64,000 nt of DNA, from positions 25,706,177 through 25,770,176 of the forward strand of contig CM070596.1 of assembly GCA_036346395.1 (NCBI GenBank). The letters are read 5' to 3'. The notes beneath the pieces are model-generated. The model worked only from the letters and a program-made list of their open reading frames with translations. It had not been told where the DNA came from and did not search any database. The DNA is from Hsuehochloa calcarea. Lineage: Eukaryota; Streptophyta; Magnoliopsida; Poales; Poaceae. Positions within the stretch are counted from its first letter, which is position 1, and each line of letters opens with the position of its first letter. The position numbers were made by a program, and so were the translations under genes. Of the stretch, positions 34,129-44,917 are shown piece by piece.

Positions 34129-36529
34129 TGTAACATCCCAAAATTGGTTTGTGTTTCAAATGTAATAAAAATGAGGAGAAATTAAAACTTTTTCTCTGAT
34201 CTTGATTTTTGTAATCAGTTCCATAATTTTTGTAAAGGAATTATGTGGAATCAAAAATCAAATTGCCATTTGGACACCAACACAAGTCTCCTTCATGAAA
34301 ATCTTGTGCCCAACCTTTGGAAATAATTTTCATTGAACCTAGGAGTGATGTTTAACACCTCAGAATTATTTCATAATTTTCAGAAATTATTTGATAATTT
34401 TTTTTTGAGGCAAGTCAAACATTAGTCAAACTCCTAAATTAGCCTTCTGGAATTTTTAGAGAAAAATGCAGTGCATAAAAGTCTCTGAAAATTTTATATA
34501 AGGTTCATCATCCTGTTAGCAATCTCCATTTAAAATTTCATAATTTTTGGGGTTTGTTTGCTACCCCAAATAATTCCTCCAAAATCAGCTATTCAAATTC
34601 AAACCCTAACCTTAAATTGCTTTCAATCTATTATATTATTGCAAATGAAAACTTGCTTTATGCTAAAATGAAACATACAATTTTATTGTTGTTTAAGCTT
34701 GCATGTAGTATATGTACAGTTTGTTATTCCACATGTAAGTCTTATGTAGTACATTCAAAGTACTCACCGCTTTTGCTTACCGCTTTGTTTTGGGAAGAAG
34801 GTGAGCCCCAAGGGCCTCACTTTGTGAGATGTGCTTGGTTTGGCGACTAGCTTGGCGGTCCTATCGGTTGCCTTGTGGGTTAAAGGCACACCGATTGGTT
34901 TCTTTTGTTGTAGCCATCTTATGGCACTTTTGCTTCACTGCTTAATTATTGTTGTCTCTTTTATTGTTGGCGGTTGGCCTCTCTTTGTAATGACTCGATT
35001 TAATATTATTAATACTCACTCGCTACGTGTTTCGGTTCTATGTGGATGAATGGAATTGATACACAAATTTTGTGATGAGGTGTGTATCTTTCTGCACTGG
35101 AAGTATACATGTCTCGAGTCTCGATTATCCGCTTTGTGATGCTAGGACCGAATGGATGGTTAAGATCATGTTTGAGCCAGGATAAACCGGGTCTCACAAA
35201 GGTTTTGTATCGAGCCATACCGACCGTAGTAACCCAAGTTGGTCGCCTCTTTAGGATATTTTGGAAAATCTTATTTTCAAAAGTATCAAATGATTTGTGA
35301 AAGCTTAAGGAATTATCGATTTTATTCCTTACCTATCTTAGCTTTCTCCTCTCATCTTACTCTAATTTGAGTTTTAAGAGTTGTTTTCCTCTCATCTCCT
35401 TTTCAAAGATAATGTTATCGATTAAATGGGTTTTGGGAACCACCAGTTTGGCAAATTGAAGTGCTTAGGGTTTTGAAGTTTCGGATCAAGGTTTCGCTAG
35501 AGGCTTGATGCGAATCTGACCACACGCTTCAATTTCGATAAATGAGCTCAATGGTTTCGATGGGACCGTTGAGCTTGGCAAATTGAAGTGTGCCGATTTT
35601 GAAGTTTCTAGAATGGAAGACTTTACTGAAGCTTGATGCGAAATCGCTCTGAACCTCAATTTCCTGACAGAAGCTCGATGGTTTCTAATGGGGTAGAAAA
35701 TGAGAGTTTAATCAACTAAAACTTGTGGGGTTAAAGAAGGGTAAGATGTGATACTAGTTAGCTATGTATCTAACACTATTTTCGCTGATTTAGCCTTGAT
35801 CTTAAGTGGTATTAGATCTTACCTTAATCTTACGGTTTTATCTTCTCAATCAATTACTCGCTCATTCAATACGGGCTAGTTGAATTGGGAGTTGAGCTTT
35901 GGTTTTATGATTCCTTGCTGTTTTGGAGTCTTTTCATAAGCCTTTTTAAAGTTTATATATTTGCTGTTTTGGCTTTGGTTAGGGTGATATTCCATTCCCT
36001 AGTCGCTAGCTTTTCGCTTTCTTTCGGCTTTTAATCTTTGAGTCTAGTTTTAACCAAAATTTCGTGGTAACAGATGGCCGGGCAAGATCAGAGCGGCCAA
36101 GGCTGATCACCGGTCCGACGAGGATCTTCCTCCTCCTCCACCATGGCCGAGGTCCTTCGCATCGAGCGCAACTGCAAGAGAGGACAGAGAGGTTCTTCGG
36201 GCGCTATCGCCACAAGAACACTTCGCCTTGCTACTTCACCGCATCAGATCCGCAAGGGAGTGGTCATCACCGCGTGGGGACTAAGCGGAGTTTCTTCGCA
36301 CTCAAATTTCACGCTCTCTCAGTCTGAGAGGACTGGCTGACGCAGCATTTCATTGGCCGTCTCGTTGAGCGCAGCTCCAGATAGCGCAGAAAGTGCCGGG
36401 AGCACGAAGGCGCTATTCGTGATCGCACCACCGGAGGGTGCAGCTTTTGTCTTGGTGGGAGAGCTTTCACCGCATGCACGGACGGACACACCGCCACTTG
36501 GGAGGAGTTTCGCATGCGCCTTCCGCTGG
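34129..36529 (+). mobile_element. Truncated Ty3/gypsy-type element D (5' LTR, leader, partial gag)
   Basis: The 5' LTR 34129-35198 (1068 bp, TGTAACATCCC to GGGTCTCACA) is followed by a degenerate primer-site-like GTATCGAGCCATACC, a leader of about 0.85 kb, then gag fragments beginning GTAACAG-ATGGCCGGGCAAG near 36068. A late frame reads like the gypsy gag motif WWE-F--M (about 36455-36480) followed by TWEEFRM just before 36529. It then stops abruptly at the second copy of a 44-bp repeat. The LTR lacks the middle of the related 4.3 kb LTR it sits in. No polyprotein, polypurine tract or 3' LTR was found. Confidence 0.65.
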
Positions 36530-36573
36530 ATTAAAATGAAATAGTTATGCATTTTACAATTTACTTTTATTTT
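36530..36573 (+). repeat. 44-bp repeat, copy 2 (filler at element D's truncated end)
   Basis: Exact copy of 33826-33869. Its position at the break of element D suggests templated filler DNA made during repair rather than a target-site duplication. Confidence 0.9.
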
Positions 36574-38453
36574 CGCTCACCTCCGTCACTTCGCGCCGCC
36601 ATGGTCAAAGAAGATTCAAAATCCAATGTTCCACGCCACGCTCATACGTTCACCGTTGGATTTAGATCCAACGGTCCAGGTGGTTCTAGACGTTCGGATT
36701 GTTCGAACGTTCACTCGAATCTGAGCCGTTGATCTAAAATCTTACGGTACACATGGATTGCCGCGTTCGGATGGTCCGAACGTTCACGCGATTGTGGGCC
36801 GTTGATCCAAGGATCGACGGTCCACAGCGAACCACGTTCAAAATGTTCGCGCCTAGTTCAACCGACAAAACTCAACGGCGAAGGGAAGCTCACCGCCGGC
36901 GACTCTGGTCATGACGGTGCGAGCAAAAGCCCAAAATGGGTCCGCAATAGCTTTGCGCACACCCTGGGACCAATTTCTACGGCTGCGGCGGTTTAGAACG
37001 CCGGCAAGCCGGAGTTGACAGAGATGACCGAAAACGGTCGAAAACGAAAAATACAAAGAAGCTCTGCTGTGGTCCAAGTAAGCGTGTGCCAAGCATCTAG
37101 GGACTAAAGTGAAGTTACCTGAGTACAGGAGAGACACAGAGAAAGGTTAGAGCTGCTCCGGTGATGAAAAATGGGGCTTTCGGCCAAAAATGGGGAATCT
37201 CCAATTCAGCCAAGCCCTGAGGAAGATAAGCAAAATTGAGCGAGGGTTAAGCTCAAGAGAGTAAAGAGGGAGCAGAGGGAGCAAGAAATGGAAAGAGAGA
37301 GCCTCTGTTGTACCGCCTTCACCGTAAGCTCGAAGCTCGATAATGGCGGCCGAAATGGTTTCGGATGAATGCAGCTCAACAAACACTGAAGTGCTAGGTA
37401 GAGTTGCGGAGTTGCTAAAGGAAATCAAAGGGGAAGCAATGGAGCTTAAATAGCTGAGAAGGCAGAGGGCAACGACAATATTTCTCCTGGGTCAACACTG
37501 CCATGAGAGCACTTGAGAGCGACGGAAGCAGTTGAGCAATGGACTTTTGAGGGCGGTGCACGACGGGCAATTAATGCGAGCAGAGAGAGCCGTTTAAAGG
37601 TGGTCATCGAGGTGACCCAACGCTGCTCCAGCTCTGCGCACGCCATGGCTTTGACTCAATCGCACGCTAGCTCAGACTCAAGGAAGGAGACTACTCGCCC
37701 ACCGTTGGATTGAAATCGAACGGTTAAAATGAACGGGACGATCGGCCGGTCCGAACGTTCACTTCAATCCAGTCCGTTGATTTAAGATCCAACGACTCTC
37801 GTTGATCGAAATGTTCGGATGGTCCGAACGTTCACGCGCATATGAGTCGTTGATCACAGATCCACGATACTCGCGCCCGAGCGGCCGCGTCGGTGCAGTT
37901 AGTTGATTGAACCAAGTCAAGTGGCTCGAGCCCGAGTCTGACTCGAACCCAAGGAACAGTGAAAACCAGCTAGGGTTTGAATTAACAACTGATTTTTGGA
38001 GGATTTGCTTAAGGTAGCAATTAAGCTCCAACAATCATGAAATTTTAATAGGAGGTTGCTGACTGCAGGGTAAACCTTACATAAAATTTTCAGAGACTTT
38101 TATGCACTGCATTTGTCTCAAAAAATTCCAGAAGGTGTGAATTAGGGTTTGACCAAGCTTTGACTTGGTTTGACTTGCCTCCAAAATTATCAAATAATTT
38201 CTAAAAATCATAAACTAATTCAGAGGTGTTACCAAGCCTCCCTAGAACTCAGGAAAATATTTACATGGGTTTGGCACAAGATCTTTGCCAAGGAGATTTT
38301 TGATTGGAGTCAATTGAGGGTTTTGATTTTGATTTCCATAATTCCTTTACAAGAATTACAGAAATGTCCAAAGACTTCAAGATGCAAGAAAAGTTTTAAT
38401 TTTTTTCTCATTTTCTTACATTTGAAACACAAATCCACATTTGGGATGTTACA

Positions 38454-38802
38454 AAACGCTAGTAGATATTTGTTCCTCTAAATGTCAGTCATATCATGTA
38501 AAATTTAATTTCTTAACAACTATTACTATACTAGTATCTTGTTTCGATATCTCTTTTTGCCTACACAGTGCGACCATGTGAGGGTGTCTGCATTGGGGCA
38601 CCCCCACACCACCCTCTTTCTATGCCTTGACTCCCCCACGCTACCTTTACAGACCGATATGACAACAGACTGTGATGAGAACATGCTTCGTACGGTAACA
38701 GCTTTGTGCAGCGATGTGACTCAACAAGGCAGCTTTGCGCTACAGCTACATCCACTCCATGCCTCATCACAATGTAGTAGCTATAGCTACGTCCGCTCCC
38801 AC
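38454..38802 (+). other. MULE spacer upstream of the GRF-finger gene
   Basis: AT-rich, then a more mixed stretch after an intron-end-like TTTTTGCCTACACAG at 38555-38569. I see no domain in the open frame at 38539-38910, which runs through the presumed promoter. Confidence 0.4.
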
Positions 38803-38810
38803 TATAAATA
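38803..38810 (+). promoter_or_regulatory. TATA box of the GRF-finger gene
   Basis: TATAAATA about 50 bp upstream of the ATG at 38860; spacing to a leader ACTCCACACCAACAACAC is typical of a plant core promoter. Confidence 0.55.
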
Positions 38811-38859
38811 CAGCGTGACTCGACCAAGAACTCCACACCAACAACACTACCTAGATAAC

Positions 38860-39166
38860 ATGGATAAGGAGAAGGAATTGGAGCATATCCACGAACTTTT
38901 GAAGGATTGAGAGGCTCCCTAGCATACTGCCGCTCACCACAGGGCATTTAGTTAGTAGCCTTACACACACCACCCACCTCCGAAGGTCGTGGATCTAAGC
39001 GTCGAACGTCCTCTGGAAGGGCCCCCAACAAGGGGGTCACCACCCCTTTGCTGGTGTCGGGACGCCTGCAAGTGCGTCAAATCAACCGACGAGTGGACCA
39101 TTGGGCAGCGCTATTGGTGTTGCCCAAACTTCTGTGCGGACTACCCCGATTGTAGGTTTGACACGC
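38860..39166 (+). pseudogene. MULE-associated GRF-type zinc-finger protein, N-terminal fragment
   Basis: The ATG at 38860 begins MDKEKELEHIHELLKD and stays in one frame through VDLSVERPLEGPP to the zinc-finger segment LCWCRDACKCVKS...GQRYWCCPNF, which fits the GRF finger (CxC, then G-x-R-Y/F-x-x-C). GRF fingers occur in plant MULE and related transposon proteins. Four in-frame stops (38908 TGA, 38920 TAG, 38953 TAG, 38956 TAG) are all one C-to-T step from CGA or CAG. The frame is cut at 39167 by an LTR that starts TATAACATCCCC. It could nucleate DNA binding for transposition; the function is unproven. Confidence 0.65.
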
Positions 39167-41027
39167 TATAACATCCCCAAAATCTTTAAGTTGGTTTATT
39201 AGAGCATCTCATTTATCATGTGTGTAATGTTTGGAACCGTTTTAAACTTTTGTTGTTTGTATTACACTTCCCTCGTATTTCGAAACTTTTAACTGGAATT
39301 CAAGCTTCCTTTGATTCAAGAAAATTGTTTTCATGAAAGTTGCTGGAAATATTTTTTAAATAATAGATCATTCATCTTGAATTCATATGATTTTTCCTAA
39401 ATTTTTAGAAGTCAAACTGGCCTCACCAAAATTCAAACCAACCTACAATTGCAGATCAAAAAAATGAATTAATTCTATGAACTAGAGCATGAAAAGTACC
39501 TTAAGAAATTTTTCCTAGGTTATATTTGAAACTGAGAGTACTCACAAATTTTTTAGAATTTTTAGAATTTATTTGCTAATTTTAATCGCTTAATCAAACC
39601 TGTTGAGCTTTGGTCAAATTTGGAATTTAAAACTCAAACACTGGCACTGTTGCACCGACTGAACCCGACCCCACTTGGTCTAACCCACCACTCATTGAAC
39701 CGCCCTTGCTGTAACCTAGCTCGGGCACGATTGTTCGACCGAGCCGCTCGATCCACCGCACCAACTTGCTTCTAGAGTCGCTGACGAGGTGGGCCCACTC
39801 GCCAGCGGCGTCTTCTACCTCGGTTAGGAACTGAGTGCCAGGCGTCGGGCTTGCTCTGAGCGCTCTGCCATGCCACCATCGACGACGTTCCCCCACCACC
39901 CTCCGCGACCAACACTGAGCTCCGCCAGATAACGCCGCCTCCATCTCCGTCTTAGCCCGTGCATAACACCTCCTCGGCACCCTCTTTTGCCCCTTATTCT
40001 TCCTCTCGGGGCTTAGGAAGAAGAGGCTCAATCTAGCTTTCTTCTCAGGTAAACTTCGTGCCATGGCATCCCTCTCCTTCTTCTTTCCTTGCCGTTTTCA
40101 TTTTGGCTAATGCGAGATCTTTCCATAGCTTGTAGCACCCGGAACGCCATCGTGTCTTCCTTGGCTCCGGAGCACCTCCAGAGCGCGCACCCGAAGTCGC
40201 CACCATGTCTTCTTCATCTCCAGTGAGTATTGTCCTCCCCTTTGTGCATCAGCTCTTGTTCCCAAGCATCATTAAGCTTTCCCCCATAATTATTTGGCCT
40301 TTCATCCACAGGAGTTGTCGGATTTTGAAGTTGGCCCAAGTTTCGGCTGAAAACCCTATTTCTCGTCCAATGTCGATTTGGTGAGCCATTTCTCGATTAC
40401 TCGCGTCTACACCATATCTAGTCTTTTACCGGTCTTGGTGTTTGTTTGGAAGACCAGATTGTTAGTATAGGTTTGTCGTACTATTAAGAGGGATCTTGTC
40501 TAGAAGCTTGAGTCTCATCATGTGTTGATAGCTCAATCTTTCTTGCTCTAGTTCTCCGTGGCATGATGCTATTATTTACGAATGTGTTTTGCAAGTAGCC
40601 GAGGCTCATGCATTTAATCCTTGTAGCATGTAACTATACTTTGCAAATATGTTTTGCAAATGTCTGAAGTCCACGTACCTACTCCTTGTGGCATGATCTA
40701 AGTTTGTAAATGTGTTTTGCAAATTGTTAGGGTTCATGCATTTTCCCTTGGCATGGTCTAAGAATACTTGTTGCTATTTCTTTGGACTTAGACCATGGTA
40801 GTGGCTCTTTGGAGTTATTTTTTTTATTTGATCAAATATATTTTAGATCAATCAAATAGGTGGGTTATGTAGCCCTCTGAATAAGCTTTCCATAGAGTCC
40901 AATATCACTCAATTCTGACAACGGAGTTAAAAGTTATGACCTTTTTACCGAGTGTCGTCTGTGCTGAAATTGAACTACGGTAGTACCGCCCGAGAAGAGA
41001 GGTACTACCGCAGAACGGTAGTACCTC

Positions 41028-43061
41028 TGTAACACTTTGGCTATGCGAAAGCCAAGATGTTACTTAAAACCTCTATCACAAATCAACAGTCGGAACAATA
41101 TCTAACATCCTAACAATAAAGAGCAAAACAGGTTCTATCTGAAAGGGATCTAGCATAATGAACAACCTAATTTCTTCAATAAACAAATAACTCAAACATT
41201 ATATTCCATTCGAAATAAAACTATTAAGACTATTATTGGAGAGCATGAATCCATATATCGCATAACCTAAACATAATAGTAACCAATAAAGATCATCAAA
41301 AGGGTTATTTATTATTACAGTCCAAACTCCGAAATGCGGATTAATAACAAATGTTTATTTCAAAGGTGCGTGCAACCGTGTGTCTACTCCCTCCCATAAA
41401 TACCGTCATCGGGGTTCACCTAAAAAAACAAGGAACACAGCAAGGGTGAGTCCATAACTCAGTAAATACAAAAGAATACTTTCAACAAGACATGTATATT
41501 TCGTCAAGCTAACAGTGACGCCAAAATATGAAATAATGGAAAATACATGAATGAATGAATGTGCATGCTCTTCACTTCTGCTCATACCGGTATAGCTAGT
41601 GAACATCCGTCAGTGTTCACTTATGCCCGCATTATGCAAAATGCGGGGATCCAAGGCCCGTTTGAAGAACATTTCAAAACAGAGATCCATATTACCCACA
41701 TTGGAATGGTGGGTCTTACTTGCCCATGTTGGAATGATGAAAATTCACTACCCACTCCTGTGGGTGTAGAAAGAACAATTCTTGCATGCATCAATGAATC
41801 CAATGAATAAAGTAACATCATTAACAGAACCATGGTAATCAGATACTACTATGAACAAGTACGTATCAAACATTATTCATCATATAATCATCGAACAAGA
41901 AAGAACACATATCAATCACAAACATACAGTTGTACTTGCCTTTTTCGCTACGACGTGCGGGGAGGCAAGGACGATGCCCCTAACTCTGGAACCCCTTCTC
42001 CTACACAAGTATATCACTAACATAAGAACGCTGAGGAAAAATAGACTCCACTCATACCCCTTAATCCGACTTCCCGAAGCCTAGGGTTCGAATAAGAGTT
42101 CTACTCAATTTTCCCGACAGTCTAGCAGAAGATTCCAAGGGACAGCAATACTAAAATCCTCTTATCTTTTACTACAAAGCTCAGAATGGTGTGATCTTGG
42201 ACTCTCTGGAAACACCACGAAATCGTCTACATTAACCTATTTGGAAATTTTTTCTGATTCGATATTCTAATGTACCTAATGATCAGGTGAAGTTTTTTTA
42301 TCCTTCAATCTGTCAGTCAGAACTACAACGGTAGAAGAAAACTCGTATCATTTGATTGGCTCAACCAAAAATCAAGTTCTATACCATTCTGGAAAGCTTA
42401 AATGATTGCCTACAATTTTCATGTTGGGTGAACTTTCTGATTCGTCCTCTAACTATCTCATATTGCCTATACAAAGTAACAGCTAATCCTCATCAGCCCT
42501 TCTGTATAGTCGCAAAGAAACTATCATAACTTCTAAACCGTAACTCCAAATTGAGTAATCTTTGCGCCTAAAGAAATCTATGAACAAAAACTACAACTTT
42601 CTAAGAGACAAGATTTCCCAATTTAGCATCTAACTGCGCGAAAACAGACGCACAAGAACACCTACAGATTCTAGATCCTTGCGCAACAGCTCGACGAAAA
42701 TAAACCACCACTCCAATGGAACTTGGGGACTTACTCTTGGAGACGAACTTACCCGGTGTGTCCCCGGCGAGGTGCTTGACCAGGGAGGGGTGGTGGAGGC
42801 GCTGGCCAAGGAGGGGAAGGGGAGGTGGCGGCTGGGGGGGAAGGGGAGAAGTGGGGGCGGCTAGGGTTTGGGGCGCCTCCCCTTTTGGCTGGCCCCCCTA
42901 GGCCGGCTCCCCCCTCTTGGCCCTCCTGGGTCACAGCCTGCAGCCCAGGTTGGTGAAAATGTACGAAAATCCCTTTTTTTTTAGAAAATTCCACTATTTT
43001 AATTGGATTTTCTCCTCCCAGCTTCTTTTCTAATTACCCGATTAAGTTTCGGAGTATTACA
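41028..43061 (-). mobile_element. Solo LTR, gypsy-like, nested
   Basis: 2034 bp, TGTAACACTTTGG to GGAGTATTACA, with exact ACCTC duplication at 41023-41027 and 43062-43066. Oriented on the minus strand: TGTAATACTCCGAAAC start, a GC-rich leader near 42900-42700, and the ATGGACTCACCCTTGC...TTTAGGTGAAC stretch near 41460-41410, shared in style with the LTR at 15308. The GC-rich open frames at 42679-42994 belong to its leader and are not genes. Confidence 0.88.
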
Positions 43062-43245
43062 ACCTCCCATTGCACTGTGGTACTACCGCACAAAAAACAT
43101 TAACAGCTAGTTTTTGAGCCGTTAATGCACCTGTACGACCGATGAACAATAGAAAATGGTAGTACCACTCGTTGCACTACGGTACTACCGTAAATCCTGA
43201 TTTTTGGGGATTTCTGATCCTAACAGCTAGTTTTTGTGTGTGGGC

Positions 43246-43253
43246 TATAAATA
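43246..43253 (+). promoter_or_regulatory. TATA box in LTR block
   Basis: TATAAATA in GGGCTATAAATACTCACC, preceded by GGTACTACC palindromes and followed by a leader; likely the LTR core promoter. Confidence 0.5.
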
Positions 43254-44204
43254 CTCACCTTGGCCGGTTGAGAGACTTTCTTTGGCATCCCATTTCACTC
43301 GCTTGAGCTAGTGTGAGGTTCTCCTCTCAATTGTACATCTGTTGCACCTTGTGAGCAAGGAGGGAGGTCTCTAGTTGCATGTGTTGCATCTAGAGGTGGA
43401 TTTCGTATCCATTTGAGCGTGTGCATTCGTTGCACGTGGTGAGAGTCAAGCAAAGGCTTGGATTGTTACTCTTGATGTTTGCCAACACCTAGACGGTGTG
43501 GAGGCATTGTGGACTGGTGATCTTCTCAAGAAGGTTGTGAGAAGGCCCGGTGTGTTGTGAAGGTTGAAGCTCGCCTACCCGGAGTGGGAAAGAGCGAGGT
43601 TTTTGGCTTAATTCGTGGAGCCAGTCCAATTAGTTTGGGCTTACCTCAACGTGGATTAGGGGAGACCGGCAAGTCTCCGAACACCACGGTAAAACATCAT
43701 CATGTATATTGTGGTTTGTTTTTGTGCTTTACTTTGAGCAATTTACATTACTTGAATTTAGTTGCTTACTTGTATTTGGTTAATTGCTTATATTGAATTG
43801 TATTCATATTGTTGGTGCACTTAGTCAAACCTAGTTGATTTAGGTTTTATTTGTGCAAAACTAAATTGTTATTAGCTTCCGTATTATAAATTAGTTTTAG
43901 CCAAAGAAGTTTTTAAAACCACCTATTCACCCCCCCTCTAGTCGGCGTCCTCGATCTTACTGCCGCGCATGGCCTAGTTGTACACCTCGGCTAAACTAGT
44001 TGTCATGACACCATATCATACACCACCCTTGTCATGTAGCAGCGACCGCACTTGATTGTTGCCGTCCGTCGCTAGTGCAGTCAGTATCTGGCTCTTATAC
44101 TTTTCAATCAGGAATGTGTCATCCACGCATAAGATTGGACGGTAATACCGAAATGTATTGATGCATGCACCAAAGGCGAAGAATGCTCGCTGTAGTACCC
44201 TGTT

Positions 44205-44917
44205 TGTAATACCCCGGCCTGCTCGTAGTGTGGCCCATGTGGCCCATGAGGAGTTGTGTGGTGGGATTAGTCCCACATTGCTTGTCTCAAGTGAGTTGTA
44301 GTAGTATATAATGCCTGTTGGATCCAAACGTAGCACCTTCGGGTTAACCCTTTTACATGAAGCGACGACGAAAAGTGTAAGTGAGGTGCTATGTGTGGGC
44401 GGGTCCTCCCCAAGGTGGGCTGGGCATTGAGCCGATTTTGGGTCAGGGTATTACAGATGGTATCAGAGCATCAACCTCATTTGCAGACGCGCGCTGCGGG
44501 ATGTGGGCGCGGCATATGGCGCATGGCACATGTGGGCCCGGAGTGGACACATGGCATGGTATATGTGCCAACACTAGACGCACGGACGTGTACCGAGGGG
44601 TGGTTCTGGTCATTTACCGCGTATGCGGTATGCTGTCGAGGGTTTCAGCCCTTAAGGGGGGGTGAATGTAATACCCCGGTCTACTCGTAGTGAGGCTCAT
44701 GTGGCCCATGAGGAGTTGTGTGGTGGGATTAGTCCTACATTGCTTGTCTCAAGTGAGTTGTAGTAGTATATAATGCTTGTTGGATCCAAACGTAGCACCT
44801 TCGGGTTAACCCTTTTACATGAAGCGATGATGAAAAGTGTAAGTGAGGTGCTATGTGTGGGCAGGTCCGCCCCACGGTGGGCTGGGCATTGAGCCAATTT
44901 TAGGTCAGGGTGTTACA
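44205..44917 (+). mobile_element. TRIM (terminal-repeat retrotransposon in miniature)
   Basis: 713 bp in all: LTRs 44205-44455 and 44667-44917 (251 bp each, TGTAATACCCC to TTACA, about 14 mismatches by eye), internal domain only 211 bp. The primer site TGGTATCAGAGC (44458-44469) is complementary to tRNA-Met, and the polypurine tract AAGGGGGGG begins at 44654. The target duplication CTGTT is exact (44200-44204 and 44918-44922). No coding capacity. It splits the mudrA pseudogene between codons for conserved residues. Confidence 0.97.
44458..44469 (+). promoter_or_regulatory. TRIM primer binding site
   Basis: TGGTATCAGAGC two bases after the left LTR, complementary to the initiator tRNA-Met 3' end. 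Confidence 0.9.

Larger units (their letters stand above)
31740..38453 (-). mobile_element. Long gypsy-type LTR (solo or remnant), interrupted by element D
   Basis: Starts TGTGAGGACCCCGG and ends TTTGGGATGTTACA. Its outer parts are inverted counterparts of the LTR at 34129-35198, which starts TGTAACATCCC and ends GGGTCTCACA: 31740-32340 matches 35198-34610 and 38453-37970 matches 34129-34600. Without element D it is about 4.3 kb. It contains repeated units with the palindrome CCGTTGGATTTAGATCCAACGG split around 33993 and 36652, and GGTCCGAACGTTC words up to about 37870. No matching duplication at the two ends (GGGTC versus AAACG), so it may be a recombinant. Confidence 0.6.
39167..43969 (+). 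mobile_element. LTR-retrotransposon-derived block (boundaries approximate)
   Basis: Begins TATAACATCCCCAAAATC, resembling an LTR start with one change, and ends near CACCCCCCCTCTAGTCGGCG-TCCTCGATCTTA, which resembles the 3' end of grass LTRs. It contains a GC-rich leader-like tract (about 39640-40210), a TATA box at 43246-43253, and repeated GGTAGTACC/GGTACTACC palindromes at 40978-41025 and 43078-43195. It may be two LTR pieces rather than one. No coding domain was recognised; the open frame at 39627-40064 lies in the GC-rich tract. A 2.0 kb solo LTR is nested inside. Confidence 0.45.

Noticed and set aside
36064..36540. Several overlapping frames that might be a host gene
   Set aside because: They fall inside the leader and gag of element D; the only meaningful signal is a gypsy-gag-like WWE/TWEEF segment.
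31735..38458. 5-bp target duplication around the long gypsy-type LTR
   Set aside because: GGGTC and AAACG do not match; the element is probably recombinant or its borders are misread.
38539..38859. Upstream extension of the GRF-finger frame as an N-terminal coding region
   Set aside because: It crosses a TATA box and leader and is in a different frame from the ATG at 38860.
39627..40064. Minus-strand frame of 145 codons, Arg/Glu-rich
   Set aside because: It sits in the GC-rich tract of an LTR block, overlaps frames on the other strand and shows no recognisable motif.
42679..42994. Three overlapping Gly/Pro-rich frames
   Set aside because: GC-rich leader of the solo LTR 41028-43061; no conserved domain.
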